Source of the DNA: Botryococcus braunii | Taxonomy: Eukaryota; Chlorophyta; Trebouxiophyceae | Length of the DNA: 14,044 nt | Direction: 5' to 3' | NCBI GenBank assembly: GCA_002005505.1 | Contig: KV908766.1 | Span: forward strand, 44,205-58,248 | Shown: positions 1 through 6,771 of the stretch, piece after piece | How the letters are laid out: each line of letters starts with the position of its first letter | Position numbering within the stretch: the first letter of the stretch is position 1 | The notes under the pieces: model-generated | Seen by the model: the letters and a program-made list of their open reading frames with translations, nothing else | What the model was told of the DNA's origin: nothing | Database searches by the model: none | Translations under genes and position numbers: made by a program

Positions 1-567
1 AGCAAAAGACTTTCCTCCATCTACTGAGCACTTCACATAGACACAGCATCACTCTTACACACCTCATATCCATGGTATGCAGCTTCTCATTCAGGTCTTA
101 TGCCATGCCTGGGTGCTTGTTTCAGCCCATACAAACCTTCTTCAAGCGACACACGTGTTACCATCCCCATTCTCAAACCCAGGAGGTTGTGTGACATACA
201 CCTCCTCTTCCAATTCACCATTCAAGAATGCTGTCTTGACATCCACTTGGTGGATCTCAAGACCCTCTTGTGCAGCCACTGATAGCAATGCTCTCCTGGA
301 CCCATAACTGCTAGTTGGTGCAAATACCTCCATGACATCTACACCAGGGATTTGCCTACATCCCTGAGCTACCAACCTTGCCTTGAACCTTAACACATTA
401 CAATGAGCATCCATTTTCACTGAGAAAATCCAGTGAACTGGAATCACTTTATGACCACGAGGCCTGGGGACATACTCCATCACCTCGTGGGCATCCAACG
501 AATTCTGCTCTTCCTGCATGGCAGCCTTCCAGTATTCCCACAGGGAAGACTGCTGTGCTTCTCTCAA
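1..567 (-). pseudogene. Reverse transcriptase N-terminal part, older element (broken, runs off the left edge)
   Basis: An open frame from 567 to 142 encodes the conserved start of a copia RT: the REAQ..W segment, KVIPVHWIFS, FKARLVAQGC, EVFAPTSS and QVDVKTAFLNGELEEEVYV. The last includes the first catalytic Asp of the RT palm. After the PPGFENG stretch the frame stops at 142. Homology to the younger element continues to position 1, including YGLKQAPR, WHKT and VCKSD blocks, but in changing frames, so at least three small indels lie between 1 and 142. The YVDD part and RNase H would lie outside the window. This is a dead copy; no functional RT can be read from it. Confidence 0.92.
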
Positions 568-1212
568 GCTGAGGGCACGCTTATCTTGCTGAAACGCACT
601 CCAGTATGCTTCCCCTTTTCTCCCTGGCTCTCAGCAGTGCTGCTCTCATTCTCTCTCTCACCCACTACTCTTCCACTGACTGTCGCCGTACTGCACGTTG
701 GAATGGCCTGAGCAGTTTCAGATTTCCTTCTCTGCTCTCTCTCTCTCTTTTCGACTCGCAGTTTGCCTGTTCAAGCTTACTGCTCCGCACGCTTACATCA
801 TCCTCCCAGACACAGGTATCTCTCGGAAGGCTCTTGTAGTCTGGGGTAATCACACATTGTCTGAGCTTCCGATTCACCTCCTCATTCGCACTCTCACATG
901 TCTGGCGAGTGGCAGTCTCGTCAGTTCCCTCACAAGCAGTCTGAGCACCCTGCAGGATTTGTGTGGCTGCTCCTTCTGTGCACTGAGCCAGTGCCTCTCA
1001 CTCTCTCTTTCTTCCACCCACTACACATGTGCACTGGGACGCTGGCCCAGCTGCGCGCTCACAGGCATAGCCCCATTTGTGTGGCTGGCACCACATTGTA
1101 CCTGGGCTTCATGGAATTGGACTGTGCAGCTCGTCTCACATGATGCATCTCTAACATCACTCTCAGGCACTGTACAGGTCCCACCCAAACAACTCAGCTC
1201 ACTTGGACCATT
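568..1212 (-). other. Integrase-RT linker of the older element, no intact frame
   Basis: This stretch lies between the TAA ending the protease/integrase frame (1213-1215) and the start of the RT frame. It corresponds to the low-complexity hinge that the younger element carries in the same place. The plus strand is CT-rich, with (CT)n runs near 645-660 and 735-751, matching the GA-rich coding seen in the younger linker. The integrase frame and the RT frame are in the same phase, so the ancestral polyprotein probably read straight through. Plus-strand open frames here are antisense shadows. Confidence 0.7.
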
Positions 1213-3273
1213 TTAAGTCTGATCAGAGACTGTCCCCCTCTCATCGCTCACATGTGAGGCCTGTCTCTCGTGATTCTGACCCCTGTCCTGCACTTCCCCT
1301 GGTCCCTGTGACTCAGTGTCACATTCTGTCAGCCCCACTCGCTCACAGCTCTCACCCTTCTCCTGTGCCAGCAGGAGCTCGCGAGCAGCAGTTCGATGCT
1401 CGTAGCGTTGCGATCTTGTCAATCCATCCGGGGGCTGGCCTTCGTTGTCAGGCCGCGGGTCTCGGAGGGACAGCTGTGCTCGCTCCCAAAACTGTTGATG
1501 TCCTCCACCGTCGGGATTCCCTCTTTCCATTCGACGGAGTGTCTCCACCATGCCGGACTGGTCCAGATCCAGTGGATGAGTTCCTCCCGGTGATCCCGTG
1601 ACATGGTCAGTGGCAGCTTCCTCCGGGAGGCACTTACCCTGACCGACAGGCTCCGTTGCAGCCTCGTCAGGGGCTTCTGGGAGGGTGCTGTCAGGTCTGT
1701 TGCTGGAGCAGGGTATGCTGATAGCGCCATTCTGAGTTCGGAGTTGGTTGGGACCAGCAGGAGGTTCACTGTCCTGCTGCTGGAGTTGCAGGCCTTCAGG
1801 ATATGAAAACTGTCGAGGCTGTCCAGGCAGAATGTGTATTCCCACTCTGGAGGCCCCCCGAATGTGCTCCACGAATTCCACATCTCTGCTCTCCCGCCAG
1901 ACCCCTCCTCCTAGATAGATGCGAAATGCCTTGGACACTGGCGAATATCCAGTGAACATCCCTGGCACTGCCTTGGGTGCAAATACACTCCTCTGCTGGT
2001 CTGGTACATGCACAAATGCCAGGCATCCCCAGGTACGTAGAAGGGAGACATTTGGTTTATATCCCATAAACATTTCACAGGGGGTAAGAGGCCTGCCTGT
2101 GCTGGGTCCCATGTTCACAAGGGTGCAAGCTGTCTCCAGAGCCTCTTTCCACATCACTGGACTGGCTGCTGCAAAGTTAAGAAGTGTCCTGGTTCGCTCC
2201 TTGAATTTGGCATTAATGAATTCAGTGCCCCTGTCACATCGAATGCACTTCACAGTGGTTCTCCTTTCTGTCTGCCAAAATAGGATGAGATCCCTGACAA
2301 CAGCTCCAATAATATCCTTAGATTTAACTGGCAAGACTGCTTTCCATCCGGATGCTTCGTCTGCTACTGTCACCCAAAACCGTTCTCCAGTGATTGCAGC
2401 TGGAGATATAGGACCCACAGTGTCAATATGGATTCTGTCAAGGGGGTTCACTGCAGGTATGGAACTTTCACCGAAAGGTGGGCGAGCATGCTTCCCCTCA
2501 ATACAGGCTTCACAGTACTTGGGGCACTTTTCACAAGGGGAGAGATGTGTGTCTTGGCCAGTGACTAACTGCTCGCTGCTCAAACGTTGCATCCATGGTT
2601 CACCCGGGTGTCCCAATCTGCTGTGCCACAAGAAACGTCTAGTGCAGTCATGCTTCTGGCTTTTCTTACATTTGCTCTTCATGGCAGCTGTCACTCGGTA
2701 TGGGGTTTTACTCGTTGTTACAGGCAAACAGTTGTGAACATAGTACAGGCCATTCTCTGCACTCACTCGCATCCTCCACCCATTTGGGCCAGTCACTGCT
2801 GTAAAACCTCCCACACTGTCTGTAGCAAGGCAAGCACCATCACGGAGGGCAGCAGATACTGATAGGATATTAGTCGTAGCTGAAGAAACACATTGCACAT
2901 GATGCAGCCATAGTGGTACATGCTGTGGGGACAATAGACATACTGAGCCCGTTGCAATGATTCCTCCTGTAGCATCAGAGGTGGCAAGTTGAGGGGGAAT
3001 AGGCGTAGCATGTACAGTGGGGGCATGCAGCAGGGACAGGCTGTTCATAAGATGCACTGACGCTCCACTATCCACAAGCCAGGACTGTTTGGACTGTTTG
3101 TTGCTGCGGGAATCCAGCACATTGTAGGACACTACGTATGGCATACCTTCTGAAGGAGGAGAGGGAGGACCAGTAGGTGGATGCAGCAGTGGGAATGCTC
3201 CAGCTCCAAGGAAGGCATGCTGCACTGTTGGAGGTGGCTGAGGTGCTCCGGGAAATTGCCCTTGCGGCCACAT
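1213..3273 (-). pseudogene. Protease-integrase region of Pol, older element (integrase catalytic deletion)
   Basis: This long open frame (686 codons from its first Met, which is probably internal to the polyprotein) holds an aspartic protease with DSGAS at residues 69-73. Next come the GAG-pre-integrase/zinc part (WHSRLGH, His217 and His222, with Cys254 and Cys257) and an integrase core with Asp284 (HIDTVGP) and Asp347 (RCDRG). Aligned with the younger element, about 32 residues are missing after residue 359, in frame. They include the NGVAERMN block that carries the third DDE acidic residue. The C-terminal integrase part continues to roughly residue 485 and is followed by a Gln/Pro-rich hinge. 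Despite the open frame, the integrase should be inactive. Naming rests on clear motif matches and on alignment with the neighbouring intact copy. Confidence 0.9.
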
Positions 3274-3787
3274 GCCAGCCAGCTGCTGTACAGCTGCAAC
3301 TACGTTCCTCTGGGTTTCTGCATCTCTCTGCCGCTTGGTCTCGCCAGAAGCGTCCCTTTTTGTGAAAGTAGTTGCAGGTCCCCCTTACCTCCACCTTTGA
3401 GTCTCCATCTGCTGACTGCTTGGGTTGGTTCAGCGCACATGCTGCTGGAGCAGGTACAGGAGCAGGTGGGGTAGGCTGAGCCATCATGACCACAGCCTGT
3501 TGATCCCCATCATCATTGTACCCGGAGGCCTCGGCTGTGGTGGAAATCAGGTCTGCCAGCTGGTCCAAAGGGTGAGCAACTGCAGTGGGTAGTAGTCCTG
3601 GTGGGTTGGCTGTTGCTGGGAGTCCCTGCACTATCTGGGTTGCCACATGACCATCTAGGAGATCATGTCCATTGCGTTTCCGGCAGCTCTTTAGATTGAT
3701 CATCCTGGATACATACTGGGATATTGTTTCTCCTCGTTTCATGCCCTTTGCCATCTCCTTCAACCAGTCTGCATTGGCTTGGGTATT
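3274..3787 (-). pseudogene. gag, 3' part, older element (cut by the younger insertion)
   Basis: The frame entering at 3787 encodes a Gag segment matching the younger Gag: ADWLKEMAKGMKRGETISQYV aligns with its LEWYKEMEQGIKTGETLKVYL segment, followed by LLDGHVATQIVQGLPA. A Pro/Ala-rich stretch leads to the remains of the nucleocapsid knuckle near 3360, where the CX2CX4HX4C pattern is lost: the second Cys reads Phe and the His reads Arg. At about this point the reading phase changes to that of the downstream protease. The TTG at 3763 is not a true start, because the frame is open to the insertion edge and joins the phase of the gag fragment at 10803. Confidence 0.88.
3783..3787. repeat. Target-site duplication GTATT, left copy
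   Basis: The five bases GTATT directly abut the left LTR edge and recur directly after the right LTR (10799-10803). Five-base duplications are usual for copia integrases. Removing the insert and one copy restores phase in the older gag. Confidence 0.95.
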
Positions 3788-3815
3788 TGTGAAAGGTTAT
3801 GGGCAATCGGCTTTC

Positions 3816-3950
3816 CCTGTACAAAGCAGACAGGTCGTCAATAGACGAAGTTACTCCAGCTACAGTCCGTACGACTGTCTGCTGAGTGCCACACACAACT
3901 GTCGGACAAGACTAGCATCTGGTGATGCCCAGCATCTTTCACAACCAGTT
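3816..3950 (-). repeat. Intra-LTR 135-bp block, U5-side copy (3' LTR)
   Basis: This block is identical to 4144-4278, 328 bp away. On the plus strand it starts at CCTGTA and ends at CCAGTT. It holds nested inverted repeats: GCAGACAG (3826-3833) with CTGTCTGC (3875-3882), TCGTC with GACGA (3835-3848), and ACAGTC with GACTGT (3862-3878). The last shares bases with the outer stem, so the two folds compete. Confidence 0.93.
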
Positions 3951-4143
3951 CCGTTACATCATTATCTTGTACACAAGCACCGATCAAGCAATCACTAGAT
4001 AAGGCTCTAGACGGCTACGTTCAAGTACATGCCTATACTCCCTGAAGTCACTGTCCCTTATCTGTTTGAGTGACTACAGGGTACACTAAGCTTGTTCACT
4101 CTCACAATAGCAACAATGATACAATACACACTGCCGCACCGTA

Positions 4144-4278
4144 CCTGTACAAAGCAGACAGGTCGTCAATAGACGAAGTTACTCCAGCTACAGTCCGTAC
4201 GACTGTCTGCTGAGTGCCACACACAACTGTCGGACAAGACTAGCATCTGGTGATGCCCAGCATCTTTCACAACCAGTT
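4144..4278 (-). repeat. Intra-LTR 135-bp block, U3-side copy (3' LTR)
   Basis: Second copy of the block at 3816-3950, identical to it. It lies about 200 bp inside the U3 end of the LTR. Matching copies in the other LTR are at 10133-10267 and 10461-10595. Confidence 0.93.
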
Positions 4279-4342
4279 GGTATTCACTCCGGTGGGGCAG
4301 CCTTAAGAGTTCATCCGACAAACGTGTGATCTAGATAGGATT

Positions 4343-4398
4343 GTACCTTATGTTCGAAAACGTCCAGAATCTGCCGTGTCTCAAGGTACCTTATGTTC
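4343..4398 (-). promoter_or_regulatory. Paired 13-bp U3 repeat (GAACATAAGGTAC), possible enhancer sites
   Basis: GAACATAAGGTAC is present twice on the minus strand, at 4343-4355 and 4386-4398, 43 bp apart. The same pair is in the other LTR at 10660-10672 and 10703-10715. The position upstream of the duplicated block suits a U3 enhancer or transcription-factor site. The regulatory role is inferred from position and repetition only. Confidence 0.4.
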
Positions 4399-4481
4399 TC
4401 AATGGACCCATATCCTAATAGTGCACACATGAAGATCACTTAAAGCACAAGGCATTCAATAATAATGTTCAGAACTCAACA

Positions 4482-4490
4482 CTTCCCCTT
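4482..4490 (-). other. Polypurine tract of the younger element
   Basis: The minus strand reads AAGGGGAAG immediately before the 3' LTR start TGTTGAG, in the position where a polypurine tract primes plus-strand DNA synthesis. It begins 11 bases after the stop codon of the RT-RNase H frame. Confidence 0.88.
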
Positions 4491-4501
4491 GCCTGCATGC
4501 T

Positions 4502-6748
4502 TTAAGTGTATCTTCTCAAACCTAGTGAATCACGATGACCAACAAACACGGGCTTGGCAAGTGGCTTGGTCATAATGTCAGCCACATTGCGTGCAGATTC
4601 CACATAGAGGATATCTACCTGCCCAAGTGCCATAGCTTCCCTAGCGTAGTGGAAGCTTACTGCAACGTGCTTTGTGAATTTGGAATACAGGGGGTTCCGT
4701 AAATTAGAAATGCATCCTTGGTTGTCACAGAAAATTTTGACCCTCCAAGGTGCAGCCCCTATCTCTTCCAAGAAGCCCCTTAGCCAGTTGGCTTCCTTCA
4801 CAATATGGCCAGCTGCCATAAACTCAGCTTGCACAGTTGAGGTAGCAACTGAGCTCTGCTTCTTGCTTCCCCAAACCACGGCACTACCATAGACTGATAG
4901 AACATAGCCAGTGGTGGAATACCTGTGGTCCAGGTCCCCAGCATAGTCGGCATCAACATAGCCTTCTAGCTCAGGGCCCTTTCCACCCAGAGTAAGAGCT
5001 AACTCTCTGGTATCTCTCAAGTACTTCAGCACTCGAATGGCCTCATTCCAGTGTGAGGTAGTGGGTGTCATTCTATACCTTGACAACACTCCAACAGCCT
5101 GAGAAATGTCAGGCCGGGTCGTATTGGCTATGTACAGTAACGATCCAATTAACTCGCAGTATCGATGACCAGGTGGCAGAGGGGTACCAGCCCCATGTGA
5201 CATACCATCTGAGGACTCGGGTCTGCTGCTAGCCACGAAGTCCTTGGACATGGGGGTATCAACCCCACGTCCATCATCAGCAACGCCAAATTTCTCCACA
5301 AGAGCATCAATCTTGGGAGTGCAACTCATGGAAATAGTGCCCTGAACTCTATTGCGTAGGACCTGACACCCCAGGAAATCATTCACCTCTCCCAAATCAT
5401 GGATGGTGAAGTCCTTCTTCAATAACTCTTTCCCCCACTCAATCTCTGCAACCACTCTGGCAACTATGAGAAGATCATCGACATAAACAAGAATAAACGA
5501 CAGATTACCATCAGGGGCCCTCCTGATGTATACCCCAGCGTCGCTCTTGCACACACTATACCCCATCACGCTCAACTTGTCGCTCAAGGTCTTGTGCCAA
5601 GCCCGTGGGGCTTGCTTAAGACCGTAGAGTGCCTTCCTGAGCTTGCACACAACTCTCGTGTTGCCATTCTCAAATCCTGGTGGTTGGGTCACATAGACCT
5701 CTTCCTCCAACTCCCCATTGAGAAAAGCTGTCTTGATATCCACTTGGTGGATCTCAAGATTTTGTGTGGCAGCCACTGCCAGCACAGCTCTCCTAGCACC
5801 ATAGCTGCTGGTAGGTGCAAAAACCTCACCAACATCTATACCAGGAATCTGTCTGCAACCCTGGGCAACCAATCTTGCTTTAAACCGAGTGACATTCCCA
5901 TGTGCATCGTTTTTTGTAGAAAAAATCCAATGAACAGGGATAACTTTCTGCCCATGGGGTCTTTCCACATACTGCATAACCTCATGGGTGTCTAAAGACT
6001 CCATCTCCTCTTGCATTGCCTGCTGCCAAAACTCCCACTGAGGTGAGCGCTGGGCTTCCCTCAAGTTTGAGGGCACGTGAACTTTTCCCAACGTGACAGA
6101 AGGTACACTCTGTACCTTATGCTGTGGTGCAGCAGGGCTGTCAGCCTTACTGATGCTGTTCCCTTCTCTCTCTCTCTCTCCCTGGTTGCCAGAATAAGGT
6201 ACATTATGTACCTTATGCTGGGACTGGGCAGTACTGCCGGGATTATCTGATTCCTTCTCAAGTCTCTCTCTCTCTCCTTGACTACTGGACTCATGTGCAG
6301 CACCCTTACATTCTCGCACCTTCCGCAATGCAGAGGGGAGCAGCAGCTCTCTCTCTCTCCTGGACTCACACTTGGGCACACTACCCAGACTTGCCTGAGC
6401 TGCGCCTACAATGTCAGCCTGCACACCATAAGCATGACTAGCCAGTGACTGGGATTGGGCACCAGCTTCCCCTACTGCTGGCATGTCTAACCCACTGCTC
6501 TCATCTCTTACATCTGCACCGAACATAGCCTCGACTGTCTCAACCTGCCCCTGCATATCAGGGAGACCAACCATGTTTGGCTCACTCACAATTGCCTGAC
6601 CTGGGTCAGGGGCATGCAATGGGATGTCAGAATGCTCTCTCCTAGCCACGCGCTGTACATAACGCTGCTCCCTTGTAAGGGTGGTCCCTGGAGGAAGGGG
6701 AATTTGTGACTTCCCCTGCATTCGCAACCCCTCTTGTACCTTCTGCAT
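4502..6748 (-). CDS. Reverse transcriptase-RNase H part of copia Pol (younger element)
   Basis: The 748-residue frame copies element RNA to DNA and degrades the RNA strand inside the retrotransposon particle. Residues 1-225 are a hydrophilic hinge with ERER runs and two HKV-x-x-VP repeats. RT spans about 228-475, with Asp337 in QVDIKTAFLNG and the YVDD box at 422-425. RNase H follows, with Asp599 (DADYAGD), Glu642 (QAEFMA), Asp675 (CDNQ) and Asp724 (NVADIMTKPL). All key acidic residues are present. The Met at 6748 is probably not a true start. The frame is open further upstream and overlaps the end of the integrase frame in the -1 phase, so the product was presumably part of one polyprotein before a change in the G run at 6777-6782. 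It ends just before the polypurine tract. Confidence 0.95.
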   Translation of the reverse strand: MQKVQEGLRMQGKSQIPLPPGTTLTREQRYVQRVARREHSDIPLHAPDPGQAIVSEPNMVGLPDMQGQVETVEAMFGADVRDESSGLDMPAVGEAGAQSQSLASHAYGVQADIVGAAQASLGSVPKCESRRERELLLPSALRKVRECKGAAHESSSQGERERLEKESDNPGSTAQSQHKVHNVPYSGNQGEREREGNSISKADSPAAPQHKVQSVPSVTLGKVHVPSNLREAQRSPQWEFWQQAMQEEMESLDTHEVMQYVERPHGQKVIPVHWIFSTKNDAHGNVTRFKARLVAQGCRQIPGIDVGEVFAPTSSYGARRAVLAVAATQNLEIHQVDIKTAFLNGELEEEVYVTQPPGFENGNTRVVCKLRKALYGLKQAPRAWHKTLSDKLSVMGYSVCKSDAGVYIRRAPDGNLSFILVYVDDLLIVARVVAEIEWGKELLKKDFTIHDLGEVNDFLGCQVLRNRVQGTISMSCTPKIDALVEKFGVADDGRGVDTPMSKDFVASSRPESSDGMSHGAGTPLPPGHRYCELIGSLLYIANTTRPDISQAVGVLSRYRMTPTTSHWNEAIRVLKYLRDTRELALTLGGKGPELEGYVDADYAGDLDHRYSTTGYVLSVYGSAVVWGSKKQSSVATSTVQAEFMAAGHIVKEANWLRGFLEEIGAAPWRVKIFCDNQGCISNLRNPLYSKFTKHVAVSFHYAREAMALGQVDILYVESARNVADIMTKPLAKPVFVGHRDSLGLRRYT
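6100..6216. repeat. Two inverted repeats sharing GGTACA/TGTACC inside the integrase-RT hinge
   Basis: AAGGTACA-CTC-TGTACCTT lies at 6100-6118, an 8-bp stem with a 3-base centre. ATAAGGTACA-TTA-TGTACCTTAT lies at 6194-6216, a 10-bp perfect stem with a 3-base centre. Both fall in the RT-frame hinge, where they encode the two HKV-x-x-VP peptides. Their arms match the core of the paired U3 motif. Confidence 0.8.
6165..6359 (-). repeat. Three (GA)n coding runs in the hinge
   Basis: Plus-strand (TC)n tracts at 6165-6181, 6263-6276 and 6347-6359 read as GAG-AGA codons on the minus strand and give Arg-Glu dipeptide runs (GEREREG, GERERLE, RRERELL). Similar CT tracts occur in the hinge of the older element. 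Confidence 0.85.
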
Positions 6749-6771
6749 TTTTTCTACCTGGGATTGAGTTT

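Larger units (their letters stand above)
3788..4481 (-). repeat. 3' LTR of the younger element
   Basis: The 694-bp repeat begins TGTTGAG and ends CTTTCACA on the minus strand. It matches 10105-10798 base for base as far as can be read. It contains a perfect 135-bp internal duplication (3816-3950 and 4144-4278) and two copies of GAACATAAGGTAC in the probable U3. No convincing TATA box or AATAAA signal could be assigned, so U3/R/U5 borders are left open. Confidence 0.96.

Noticed and set aside
77..1601. Series of plus-strand open frames rich in Ser, Leu, Pro and His
   Set aside because: They are complements of the CT/GA-rich hinge and RT of the older element.
1919..2737. Plus-strand open frame of 272 codons
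   Set aside because: It is antisense to the older integrase and has no motif; the minus strand carries the protease and integrase signatures.
3816..4278. Repeats with constant spacing as a possible CRISPR array
   Set aside because: Only two copies of a 135-bp unit per LTR, in a eukaryotic retrotransposon, with the whole pattern duplicated as LTRs.
3788..4481. Hammerhead ribozyme in the LTR (retrozyme-like)
   Set aside because: The conserved CTGATGA and GAAA core arrangement was not found on either strand of the duplicated block.
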